A stretch of DNA of 64,000 nucleotides, taken from contig CM055107.1 in NCBI GenBank assembly GCA_029204225.1, positions 6,672,873 through 6,736,872 of the forward strand. Reading direction: 5' to 3'. Shown piece by piece: positions 1 to 9,330 of the stretch. The stretch's first letter is position 1. The number at the start of each line of letters is the position of its first letter. The DNA is from Diphasiastrum complanatum. Taxonomy: Eukaryota > Streptophyta > Lycopodiopsida > Lycopodiales > Lycopodiaceae. Position numbers and translations under genes: made by a program. The notes under the pieces are model-generated. The model did not search any database. It saw only the letters and a program-made list of their open reading frames with translations, and was not told where the DNA came from.

Positions 1-154
1 CTGCTGCATATGCAAATAACAGACATAGGGACGAATGTTTGACGATAGGAGAGAAGGTTTCAAAGTAGTCAATATCATATCTCTGAGAAAATCCCTTCGC
101 TACCAGTCTTGTCTTGTATTTCATCACATTACCATTTGGTTCGTAATCATTAGA
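1..154 (-). pseudogene. copia RT fragment of the outer host element (left piece)
   Basis: Read on the minus strand, this stretch encodes typical Ty1/copia reverse transcriptase text: NGNVMKYKTRLVAKGFSQ, then DIDYFETFSPIVKH. It continues past the window edge. It joins in sense with the RT start at 506-594 once the inverted-repeat insertion at 155-505 is removed, so both are pieces of one old element. Family assignment is firm. The element is not functional because it is broken by two insertions and reduced to parts. Confidence 0.85.
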
Positions 155-505
155 GGAGTTTTGAGTTCCAAAAAGACCCTTTAAGAATTCGTGCAAGATG
201 TTAAAATATTATAACACTAAGACTTTTTACTTGCCATAACTTCTTAATCGTAGCTCAAAAGTATGTCATCTAACATATCATTGGAAAGCTCTTGTCAAGC
301 GCTTTCCAATGCACCAAACTTTGCTAAATTCGGACTTATCACTAAAAAGTTATGCCATTTTTAGTATGGAATCAAAATGTGGACTCAAAAAGTTACGTTA
401 CGTAGATTTTAAATTTGAGTGTTTTGATTGGTCCATGTGTAAGAAAAATTTGAGAAAAAATATAAAAAGAATCTTTACGAAGGGTCTTTTTTGGATTTAG
501 AACTC
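155..505. mobile_element. small inverted-repeat (MITE-like) insertion in copia RT
   Basis: About 350 bp bounded by imperfect terminal inverted repeats of about 35 bp. The left end reads GAGTTTTGAGTTCCAAAAAG with ACCCTTTAAGAATTC following, and the right end is close to its reverse complement (GAATCTTTACGAAGGGTC, TTTTTTGGATTTAGAACTC). The middle has a second hairpin near 280-312 (CATTGGAAAGC ... GCTTTCCAATG). No protein is encoded. It splits a copia RT coding region between the KWVFK motif and the downstream NGNV motif. I could not define a clear target-site duplication, so the transposon superfamily is open. Confidence 0.6.
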
Positions 506-594
506 AGGCTTGAAAACCCATTTGCATTTGACAATCTTGCGCTTATGTGGTAATGGCTCCAACGTCCATACCTGGTTCTTCCTCATGGACTCCA
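506..594 (-). pseudogene. copia RT start, outer host element (middle piece)
   Basis: The minus strand encodes SMRKNQVWTLEPLPHKRK followed by KCKWVFK, the start of the copia RT domain. The preceding residues (AMNEEMK) lie across the LTR element at 4058-4110, so the host reading frame is interrupted exactly by the inserted copia element 595-4057. Bases 590-594 (CTCCA on plus) pair with CTTCA at 4058-4062 as a one-mismatch 5-bp target duplication. Confidence 0.85.
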
Positions 595-1279
595 TGACAA
601 AATTTCGAGAATCCACACGTGTGGGGAATGTCCACAAGTATGATTGATCTTGATTAAGCTTTGTGATGAATGAACAAAAGTACAAGATTTCAGTGTATTA
701 GCATTAGCTTCAACACGAGTTAGAGAGAGAAAAATAAAGAGATAACAAGCAAAATAGTTTAGATCCAAAATGGCATGAGATAGCTACAAAACTTTGGTTC
801 TTCATCATTGATCGTGAGGAGAGCTACACATATTTATGGAGTTTGAGGTAGCTCAAGGTAGAACCACATCCATCCATTCCAAAATGACAACTAAAGTGAC
901 ATCTAGAGTCTATGTGACATTTGTCACTTGCCATGCATGAAATTCTACCAAATTTTTACAAGTGTACTAGTTCTAACTAACAAAGTACAAATCATCATGC
1001 ATGTGTCCATTACACTTTGTGCATGCCTTGCATGTCACTATGGATCACTTACAATTAATGCATGTGAATTGCCACGAGTTTCTACAAGCTTGACTTTGCT
1101 AATTCTATGTCTACAAATTATATGCAAGTTGTATTCTTCAATCTAGACATTACATAACCATGTAGCTCGAGTCTTTGTAGGCCAAACTGGGCATTTTGCA
1201 TTTATGAGCTACATACTTGCATGGTACAACTTTTGTAGCAAGCCAAGAAATCAATATGGATTGTTTTTCAATTTTAACA
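595..1279 (-). repeat. 3' LTR of nested copia
   Basis: 685 bp with TG...CA ends. It matches the other LTR over its length, except that it lacks about 110 bp present there (around 3336-3445). That gap must be a deletion here or an insertion there after integration. Confidence 0.9.
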
Positions 1280-1372
1280 CTCCTCCTAGAAATAATCTAT
1301 ATTGATTTGAACATGGATCTTGGTATAACTCCAAGATTGGCTCTATGCTTGATGAAGGAACTTGGTATAACT

Positions 1373-2494
1373 CTAAGATTGGCTCAAAGGTTTGGTGAGC
1401 ATATCAGCAATGCAAGATGATGCGTTGATGTTCTCCAATTTGATTTCACCTCCAATGAGCTTCTCTCTCACGAAGTGATGTGCAACTTCGATATGCTTGC
1501 TCCTTGCATGGAATATTGGGTTGTTGACAAGGGCTTGGGATGAAATGTTGTCACACATGATCATAGGTAGATCTTCTTCCAAGATTATCTTTAGTTCCAC
1601 TAGTAACCTTTTGATCCAAAGCACTTCCTTTGTTGTTGTAGTGAGTGCCTTGTACTCAGCTTCACATGATGAGAGTGATACAATATTTTGCTTTTTGGAA
1701 AGCCAAGATATCAATTTTCCTCCAAGATATATGACATAAGCACTTGTAGATTTTCGATCTGCTCTATCACTTGCAAAATCCGAGTCAGAATAACCAATAA
1801 TAGAAATATCTTCACTTTGATACAACTTCTTGTTAGAATGATATCATCAACATAAATAAGAAGGATGACAATATCTTTATCAAAAAACTTGACATATAAG
1901 GAAAGATCATAGTTACTAAGATTAAATTCTAGTGACTCAAGAAAGGTGTTAAGTCGAGAATACCATGACCTTGGAGCTTGTTTTAATCCATATAAACTTT
2001 TAAAGAGCAAGCAGACTTTTTCTTTGTCATGGATGAACCCAATAGGCTGATCCATATAAATCTCTTCTTCTAGATACCCATTTAGAAATGCATTAGAGAC
2101 ATCTTGTTGAAGAACTTGCCAATTGAAAAAACAAGCAAGAGAAATTATGATTCTAATTGATACCATCTTTGCAACTGGAGCAAAGCTCTCCTCATAATCA
2201 AGTCCATAAACTTGAGCAAAACCTTTAGCACAAAGCCTAGCCTTGAACTTGTTGATTGTGCCATCTTGATTATATTTGACTCGAAAAACCCACTTGCAAC
2301 CAATGGTGTCATCTTAGCTCTCTTCTTATATTTAGGAATTTCAGCCTGTGCTTGAGGCTCCTCCTCAACACCAAGCACAATATCCATAACATCTTGGAGT
2401 ATCAGAGTAGACTCCATTCTGAACTTCCAAACTGAGTAATTAGAAGTGTTTAGTTTTCACTGGCTTCTAGAAGATATCCTCCCTGAGATGCCAT
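1373..2494 (-). pseudogene. deleted gag-RT-RNase H reading frame of nested copia
   Basis: Starting at the ATG at 2494 (minus), the frame reads MASQGGYLLEASEN and meets a stop caused by a 1-bp loss relative to the 57.5-kb sister. It then continues NTSNYSVWKFRMES and LILQDVMDIVLG (gag N-terminus). Near 2310 it jumps into RT (IGCKWVF, ARLCAKGFAQ, FAPVAKM, QQDVSNAFLNGYLEEEIYMDQP). After LIYVDDII near 1830 it jumps again into RNase H (SIIGYSDSDFASD, SSCEAEYKAL, SKHIEVAHHFVREK) and ends ADMLTKPLS. Capsid C-terminus, protease and integrase are absent. It can only have moved with proteins from another copy. Confidence 0.9.
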
Positions 2495-3250
2495 TTTAAT
2501 AAAGACTTTTTAGTTATTGGACTGAGATATGTTTGAGCTTGTTCCAATCAGACTTAAAGTTGCTGCTCTCTTTCACTATAGGTATTTTCAAGGATGTACT
2601 ATCTTCTTATGTGAAACACTTGCAACTGTATTTGAGATGACTCTCAAATATTCCACAAAACAAGTTATCTAGATCAGACACACAAAGTGGATTGAGACAC
2701 TTTGGCTAGTTTGAATCCTACTTTTGGCACGTGTGAAATGCTTAAAAAAAAAACACAATTGACTCTCAGAAGGCTCAAAAGTGTACATTACTTCAAACTC
2801 AGTCATGATCTTCAGTTTCTTGTGTAGGATGCTCAAAATAATGGATTCAGAACAAAGCAAGATTGAATCAAATCAAAATGTTGTCACTCAGATTTTGGAC
2901 CTATCCCTATCCTCTTTAAGAGCTTATAACTCTTGCTAGACACATCAAAATGATTTGGTTTCAATTTCTATGGAAAGTACAGATTATAAGCTTTCCATGA
3001 AGCTATAACATTGCTATCTTTGGATCTATAAGCAAGGAGAACAAAGGGACTAAAAATCTCCGATTTTCACACGTGCGGAATTCCAGAATTCCGTACTAAC
3101 ATAATTCAGGTCTGAAAATTCAGTTCAAAGCCGATTTGATCCAAATACACTTCAGAGAAGGGTGAGAAAAAGTGCAAAATTGTTTTTTTTGCTTGATTTA
3201 GCTCTCAGTTTCTTGCACAATCAGTGCTGTTAGCATGCAAAGCTTAATTT
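2495..3250 (-). other. 5' untranslated leader of nested copia
   Basis: This stretch lies between the primer-binding site and the gag ATG. It has no coding potential of note. It corresponds to the leader at about 57000-57553 of the sister element. Its position makes it the likely packaging region, which is inference from element structure. Confidence 0.6.
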
Positions 3251-3263
3251 GGCTCTGATACCA
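3251..3263 (-). promoter_or_regulatory. primer-binding site (tRNA-iMet type)
   Basis: Minus strand TGGTATCAGAGCC directly abuts the 5' LTR. This is the standard plant copia primer site complementary to the 3' end of initiator tRNA-Met. Confidence 0.9.
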
Positions 3264-4057
3264 TGACAAAATTTTCAGAATTCACACGTGTGGGGAATGT
3301 CCACAAGCATGATTGATCTTGATTAAGCTTTGTGATTGGCACAATAACCTGATTCTAGTTTGATTATCAAGATCTAGTTCAGAAGATATGGCTAATTCAC
3401 AATCTAGCATGCTAAGCAACAGAATATGATAGCAATGAATCAAAGAATGAACAAAAGTACAAGATTTCAGTGTATTAGCATTAGCTTCAACATGAGTTAG
3501 AGAGAGAAAAATAGAGAGATAACAAGCAAAATAGTTTAGATCCAAAATGGCATGAGATAGCTACAAAACTTTGGTTCTTCATCATTGATTGTGAGGAGAG
3601 CTACACATTTTTATGGAGTTTGAGGTAGCTCGAGGTAGAACCACATCCATCCATTCCAAAATGACAACTAAAGTGACATCTAGAGTCTATGTGACATCTG
3701 TCACTTGCCATGCATGAAATTCTACCAACTTTTTACAGGTGTAATAGTTCTAACTAACAAAGTACAAATCATCATGCATGTGTCCATTATACTTTGTGCA
3801 TGCCTTGCATGTCACTATGGATCACTTACAATTAATGCATGTGAATTGCCACGAGTTTCTACAAGTTTGACTTTGCTAATTCTATGTCTACAAATTATAT
3901 GCAAGTTGTATTCTTCAATCTAGACATTACATAACCATGTAGCTCGAGTTCTATATAGGCCAAACTTGGCATTTTGCATTTGTGAGATACATACTTGCAT
4001 GGTACAACTTTTGTAGCAAGCCAAGAAATCAATATGGATTGTTTTGCAATTTTAACA
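3264..4057 (-). repeat. 5' LTR of nested copia
   Basis: 794 bp, TG...CA ends. It carries the 110-bp segment missing from the partner LTR. Both LTRs contain an ACACGTGTGG motif (a G-box-like CACGTG core) near the 3' end of the LTR in element orientation. Confidence 0.9.
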
Positions 4058-4802
4058 CTTCATCTCTTCATTCATGGCTTGGATCCATCTGTCCTTTTTA
4101 GGACTTTCTATCGCTTTCTCGAAGGTCCGTGGTTTGCCACTAAATCCGCAGAACTCTTCTGATATGGAAGCTGAGCTGCCTGGAACATATCTTGCTGGCG
4201 CTCTTCGTGGTCTTGTCGACTTTCTAGGAGATCCTCCTGGAACAGCAATGCCTTTGCCTTTGTTTGCTCTGCTCGGTCTAGAACCATCTTGGTTTACAGG
4301 AACTATAGCAGCAGGCTGTCTCTCGAATCTTTTTTCTTCTGATTCGTCGTTCAAATGGGAGGCGACTCAAAAATTTTCGTTTTCGTATTCGTCCTCTGCT
4401 CCCTATGTCATTGGCTGCAAGTCATAGTACTGTCTTTCCAGAACTTTGTAGCTGACAGGATCGTCCCCTCTCTCATCAAAATCTGACATCTCTCACTATT
4501 TTCACAGTGTTTGTGTCTGGCATGTAGACTCTATAGTATGACGAATTGTTGTCATAACCTACCAGAAATCTCTGCTCGGCTTTCTCATCAAGCTTCTTTC
4601 AAAGCTTATCAGGAATATGTGCATAAGCTGCACAACCAAAGATTTTGACGTGAGACAGATTGGGCTTTCTACCCCACCATAGCTCGTGTGGTGTCGTGTG
4701 AGGGACACCAAACTTGGCTGAATCACTCCTACAGTCCTCCACAATGTAGTCAGGCACTGCTGATTTACATTTATAAACTAATGCAGCATTCAACAAACTC
4801 AA
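4058..4802 (-). pseudogene. copia integrase end and RT start, outer host element (right piece)
   Basis: Minus strand. The upstream part reads LNAALVYKCKSAVPDYIVED and KFGVPHTTPHELWWGRKPNL, then HVKIFGCAAYAHIPDKL, which is the C-terminal copia integrase region. After a frameshifted and partly deleted stretch comes the linker (RKSTRPRRAPARYVPG) and KAIESPKKDRWIQAMNEEMK, the start of RT. The sequence resumes at 594 on the far side of the nested element. Catalytic integrase and gag were not found further right, so the element is truncated there. Confidence 0.85.
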
Positions 4803-5809
4803 CCAATGTGCAGAATTAAATAAGTGGGAGATTTAGACACACGAATAACAGCAGACACATTTGCATTCAAGATCATACATCATAAATTGACATGTGCACA
4901 AAGGCTACAAGGTCATCTATTGATTTTTTTCTTGGTCTTCAAGCACTGCATGCAGATCCACGCAATGCGTTGGTGTGAGAGAAATACAGTTCTCTCACAA
5001 ATGGATGTCTCGCTTACTAGTAGACTTGTGGATCACTATGGATCCTGATCACAAAACTCGTCTCGCACGCAGGCAGACTTTTTGTCTGTATTTCATCTTG
5101 ATTGCTTACTAGTATCAGACTGCTACACTATATTCCTTGATTCATCTATGTGTCCCTCGATGCGTGCACTATTGGTGACAATAGACAAACACAATAATGA
5201 AGTTAAGTTTAGAGCTAGATGCGCGGTGGAAGCAGAAGCAAGAGCAAACTATCAGACAAAGCAATCAGAAGGTCAGATAGAGAGCATAAAGCATTTCAAA
5301 TACTGATAGAACCTGAACTCAGAACTAGACAACACTTTATTCAGATTAATTGTAATGAAGTACAAGTCAGTGATGCAGGTGAGCACAAGACAATAGCGGG
5401 CGAAACTGCGTGCTCACAAAACTAACTACAAATTGTAAAAGCTATGTGCTTATTACTGACGATCTGTCTGGAGAGGAGAATCAATGCATGAAAGCATCTA
5501 CTGTGTCCGTCTTAGCAGATTTGATAATCCGTGTTCTTGATCATTGATCAATTACATTACTTCTGTATATACTAATTTTCATGCTATCTACATTTATGCA
5601 GATGAGTGTACAGGAGAAGGCCACATACTGTTTTGGGTAGGGTCATCTCAATTATTACCCTAATCTTATCTAGAGCAGTGGCAATTCCGTATTGCCATAT
5701 AATATGTCCTAACACAATGTTGTGGGTTACCCATATTTGGCATTTGCCCGATTAAGGGAGATGCCAAATACTTGAAGTTGTTGTAGAACTTATTTTAGAC
5801 GATTTAGGT
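4803..5809. other. unassigned intergenic or decayed repeat sequence
   Basis: No convincing reading frame or repeat partner within the window. Two restatements of a GGATCACTATGGATCC-like motif occur near 5030-5045. The stretch may contain decayed retrotransposon DNA, but I cannot support a family. Confidence 0.4.
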
Positions 5810-6398
5810 GGTGCCTTCAGGCTAAATGTACGCACAAATCATCATGGAACACTTCTAAGACTTTCTGGAGAAATTCTTTGAAGACATGTTGCATAACTCT
5901 CTAGAAGGTGCTTGGTGCATTGCACAATCCAAATGGCATTACATGGAAGGCATAAGTTCCCCATGCTGTTGCAAAAGCAATCTTTTGTTGGTCCTCTGGT
6001 GCTATTTGCACTTGATTATACCCACTGAATCCATCGAGGAACTATAGGCTTCTTTTCCTACCATTTGTTAAAGCACTCCTTTAGTAAAAGGTAGAGGGAA
6101 GTGGTCTTTCTTTGTTACTGCATTAAGCTTCTTGAGATCTACACAAATGCGTACTTTCTCATTATTCTTAGGCAAAATCACAATTGCAGATACCCAATGG
6201 GTGTGTTCTATTTCATATATGAATTCAGCGTCAAGCAGCTTTTCCAACTCTTGTTGAATAAGCTTTGAGTAGTGTGGGTTGTAGTGATAAGGTCATCTCA
6301 CTTTCAGTTCACACCATCAATCAACAGAATGGTGTGCTGCACTACTTCAGGTGGTATTCCCTTGAGATCCTAGGACCATGCAAAACAATCACCAAATA
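5810..6398 (-). pseudogene. Ty3/gypsy reverse transcriptase remnant
   Basis: Read on minus with several frame changes, it gives DCFAWS, DLKGIPPEVVQHTILL, EKLLDAEFIYEIEHTHWVSA, ICVDLKKLNAVTKKDHFPLP, SLDGFSGYNQVQIAPEDQQK, FATAWGTYAFHVMPFGLCNA. These are the early palm motifs of gypsy RT. Stops and frameshifts rule out function. The plus-strand piece at 28435-28980 is the same family. The right edge coincides with the start of the repeat array at 6399. Confidence 0.85.
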
Positions 6399-6560
6399 TC
6401 TTGAATATTGATTGTGATTATTGTGAATATTGATTGTGATTACTCGTGAATACTAATCATGATTATTGTGTATCGTGAATACTGATCATGATTATTGTGA
6501 ACTCTCATCGTGAATACTGAAATATTCAGAATACTGATCGTGATTATTGTGAATATTCGT
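6399..6560. repeat. left array of GTGAATACTGATCGTGATTATT repeats
   Basis: Degenerate tandem units of about 25-30 bp built on GTGAATACTGATCATGATTATT. The same words appear in reverse complement at about 11205-11325. Inverted subterminal arrays of this type are typical of hAT and CACTA DNA transposons. The pair could therefore mark the ends of a 4.9-kb element that contains the dioxygenase gene. This is inference, because no transposase or clean terminus was found. Confidence 0.55.
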
Positions 6561-7355
6561 GAATCCTTGCCAACTTCAAAACTAAAAAATGATGGACATA
6601 TTTCATGATCAAAATATTAAACCCATTGTAAGAAACTATCATTAGATGAAGATCACCTATTTGTTGGCAAAATCATTTCATACACAATTCTTAGTCATTT
6701 AAAATCCCAATATGCTATCACAGTCTACGATTATAATTTTTTAACTAGTTTTGTGGTAGTGATTGTGATAGTATAAGCTCTTGCAACTTAGAACATTAAA
6801 AAAAAAAAAATCATGATAATTTAACTTACTGATACTTACCTCTTTAGCAAAAAGGCTAATAAATGCATTTGTTGTGATATTATACAATGTGTTTGTTTAA
6901 TTTACTTCACAGAAAAACATATATACAACCAACATTACTTGATCAAACCAAGTACTACAAAAACATTGATTTCAAATAAAGCTCAAGCTATTTCCAATAT
7001 ATTATTGTAGCAAGAATGAACCTTCTTTGATTTGCCTCATGAACATTAATGTACTTGTTTGTCATACAAATAAAGCTATGAGTATAAATCAAAGGACTTT
7101 GTATAATGACAATTTCCATATAATAGAAGTAAGATGCATACTTTCAATAGTATGTGAAGGAGGTTCATGCAAAGAGACAGAGAGGAGGAGTCTACTTATA
7201 TGAACTTGGAGTGACTCTACTAACTAATTATGTTTTTGTTTTCTTCCTCTTGAGATAGAAATTGCAAGATGTTTCTCAAGGTGTCAAAGAACCACTCGGT
7301 AGTAGATCACTTTTGTAAAGATCAAACTCTTGGTGCTTGTGCCTGTCAGTGTGCC
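6561..7355. other. AT-rich 3' flank of the dioxygenase gene
   Basis: No gene recognised. Its position downstream of the minus-strand dioxygenase makes the part near 7200-7355 its probable 3' UTR. I did not identify a decisive polyadenylation signal. Confidence 0.4.
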
Positions 7356-8501
7356 CTATGCCTCTACCTTGTGGGCAAACTCGAAAGGCAAGGCCCTGAT
7401 TGGCCAGGGCACCAGCCCGGTTGGCTCCCAGATGGCACCCTCGTTCACATACACGCGCTGCATCCATCGATCCTTCCCATCGTATGCGGCTGCGAAGGCA
7501 CGTCTGCCATGTGCACATCTGCGTTGATTCACCAGTAGCACGTCTCCCGCATCCAGCCACACCCCCTCTCGCCTCACTCCCACCTTGCGAGCCACCTCCT
7601 TTGCGTGTCTGTATGCCGCCACAGCAGCCGCGCTGCCTCCCACCACCTCATCAAACGTAGTGGATACGCCAATGTTCTCATCATATATGTTTATCACGGG
7701 GTTTGCCTCCGTCCCTTCCAAGATATGCTTACAGAAGCCTGCTGCTCCTGGCAAACTAGGAGCTTTCCATGTGATCTTCTCCCTTAGAAGGATGTCAATG
7801 GCGTCTGGATTAAGCTCAGAGTAGAGCTCCCTGAAATCGCAGAGAAGCGTCTTGGCTACTTTAGAGGGGTCTCCTCTCAATCCAATGAAGACTAGGCAGT
7901 TGGGATAGCACTGTGGAAGAACTTGGAAACCATCCATGTGGAAATCCAGGAACTCTCGGCTGCCAAGAGCGCTCACTAACTTCTCTTGTTCTGGCATTGG
8001 ATACAGTTGTCTTATCAACAATCCCATTCCTTCTGCTGCCACTCCGGCTGCCTTGGCCAGGAACTCGTAGTTGAAGGGCTGGCCCACGATCCTTGCGATA
8101 CCCACCAGCCACGTCTCGCTCATGAACTGTTGGCTTGAGTTCTTGTGGCGATGACCCTCAGGCGTGGACGGTGGAAGGTTGTCATCGATGGGCAGTCCCC
8201 TGATGACTACTGCCGATGGCTGATTTGGATCGTGCATGAAGCTCTCAAGTCGGAAGATGAGGTCTTGTGGCAACCATCTCCTCACGAGGGAGTGCGCGGA
8301 TGAGACAAACTGTTCGAACTTCTGGAAGTCAGTGGTGATGGCCAAGTCGCTGGGCCATTTGAGAGCCTCTTCATCGTAACTTTCCTTGAATTTAATTAAT
8401 GAATCGGGAGGAATCACGATGGAGAGCAGCGACTCAGGATGAACCTTTTTATCAAATCCACTTTGGAAGGAGGCTTGATTATCCTCGCTGTTTTGATCCA
8501 T
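7356..8501 (-). CDS. L-asparagine oxygenase/clavaminate synthase-like Fe(II)/2OG dioxygenase
   Basis: 381 aa, uninterrupted, no intron. Predicted to be a TauD/TfdA-superfamily oxygenase that couples 2-oxoglutarate decarboxylation to hydroxylation of a small substrate, perhaps a free amino acid. Iron ligands fit an HxD...H triad: His188 and Asp190 in FHMDGF, and His331 in RRCAHGR. Arg345 in DGKDRWMQRVYV lies 14 residues after the last His, as in AsnO-type enzymes, and should bind 2OG. CLVFIGLRGDP and DVLLVNQRR are further family signatures. I chose the ATG at 8501 because the family match starts soon after it; the frame is open 32 codons further, but only from a TTG. A GGTAAGTGAG donor-like motif sits just upstream (about 8518), so a 5' exon is possible. 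The gene is GC-richer than its surroundings and has no similar neighbour. Substrate and origin are unknown. Confidence 0.85.
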   Translation of the reverse strand: MDQNSEDNQASFQSGFDKKVHPESLLSIVIPPDSLIKFKESYDEEALKWPSDLAITTDFQKFEQFVSSAHSLVRRWLPQDLIFRLESFMHDPNQPSAVVIRGLPIDDNLPPSTPEGHRHKNSSQQFMSETWLVGIARIVGQPFNYEFLAKAAGVAAEGMGLLIRQLYPMPEQEKLVSALGSREFLDFHMDGFQVLPQCYPNCLVFIGLRGDPSKVAKTLLCDFRELYSELNPDAIDILLREKITWKAPSLPGAAGFCKHILEGTEANPVINIYDENIGVSTTFDEVVGGSAAAVAAYRHAKEVARKVGVRREGVWLDAGDVLLVNQRRCAHGRRAFAAAYDGKDRWMQRVYVNEGAIWEPTGLVPWPIRALPFEFAHKVEA

Positions 8502-8835
8502 ATCTAGAAGCTCACTTACCAGATTTCGAGCTAAAGAGAGCTTCCAAGATGGAAGCAAAAAGTTTTTGAAGGGCTGGAACGGCAACTCGGCAGGCAACTA
8601 CAACGACTTGAACGGTATCGCTTCTGCTGTCCAGTGCTGGGATGGTAACGGAGTTTGTCTTTGCTACCACCGTAGCAGGTTGCAAAAGTTGCAAAATAAG
8701 TTCATCCTCATCCTCAACCTCAGCCTCACAAAGCAACTGCAGCTGCCCACCGTTCGTATGAAGAAGAAGAGGCCAGCAAAGAGAAGAGATGAAGGTGATC
8801 ACAATTTTGTGAATAAAATAAAGTGTAGCAATGTT
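8502..8835 (-). promoter_or_regulatory. 5' flank of dioxygenase gene
   Basis: Upstream on minus there is an open frame (8512-8802) without an ATG that ends at the donor-like GGTAAGTGAG. It could be leader, a 5' exon or chance. No clear TATA box was picked out. Confidence 0.35.
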
Positions 8836-8839
8836 TACT

Positions 8840-9330
8840 TAAGTTGCAAGTCTTAAGGCCCCTCGGCCCTTTCCATGTGGCAGGTTACGGAAAGGGAGTG
8901 GGCTTGCAACTTGTGAGCACTGTGGCCCTTTGGCCCCGGTGCCCTCCTGACCACATGTGTTTTTTTTAAACTGGCTGCCCGGATGCCACGTGTCCAGGAG
9001 CCACTTTATATCCCATAAGCAATTTCCCAAGGAAACTGGGAGGGAATATATAGAGAAACCCACCCAAACTTTTGCATGTGTGTGTGTGTGTGTGCGCCTA
9101 GGTGGCCGGTGCCACCCCTCCCGGCGCCACGCCTGCCCGTGCTGCTCGAGACTGCAGCCTGGGCCAACCATAGACTGGACTACCCAGCGCCCCAGCCGGC
9201 CCTGCGGCCCTGCCCGGCATCACCCGCAAGCTGCTCATGCGTCAGCCGTTGGGGGGCACCGGGGCCAAACCCCTCCCACACGTGGCCCGTGCTCTAAAGC
9301 CCAGCGGGAGGGGAATGGGTCTTGCTAAAA
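8840..9330. other. GC-rich segment with TG microsatellite
   Basis: A sharply GC-rich island within AT-rich DNA, with pyrimidine- and G-rich words (GGCCCCTCGGCCC, TTTGGCCCCGGTGCC). It contains GCCACGTGTCC (CACGTG core), TATATAG near 9047, and a (TG)n run at about 9075-9094. It could be a promoter of the dioxygenase gene or an unrelated inserted repeat. I cannot tell which, and I see no real protein in it. Confidence 0.4.

Larger units (their letters stand above)
595..4057 (-). mobile_element. internally deleted copia LTR retrotransposon, nested
   Basis: A complete LTR-to-LTR element in minus orientation. LTRs at 595-1279 and 3264-4057 begin TGACAAAA and end TTTTAACA on the plus strand. The tRNA-Met primer site lies at 3251-3263 and the purine tract (AGGAGGAG on minus) at 1280-1288. 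The interior is only about 2 kb. It has a gag start joined straight to RT, then a second deletion in RT up to RNase H, so protease, integrase and the zinc knuckle are missing. The same family is seen nearly full length at 57554-61541. A one-mismatch 5-bp duplication flanks it. Confidence 0.9.

Noticed and set aside
928-1146. 72-aa ORF repeated at 3705-3923
   Set aside because: Located in the two LTRs of one element and antisense to it; repetition is explained by the LTR.
5810-6398. Endogenous pararetrovirus (caulimovirus) RT
   Set aside because: The protease-RT order and motifs at 27.9-28.9 kb match Ty3/gypsy, and no movement or coat protein was seen.
7276-7560. Other ORFs overlapping the oxygenase in five frames
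   Set aside because: Shadows of the GC-richer coding sequence; none has a recognisable domain.
8502-8597. 32-codon N-terminal extension of the oxygenase
   Set aside because: It opens only with TTG, and family similarity begins after the ATG at 8501.
8957-9328. 123-aa ORF in the GC-rich island
   Set aside because: GC-rich sequence is open by chance; composition is His/Pro/Arg-rich without any domain and it crosses the TG repeat.
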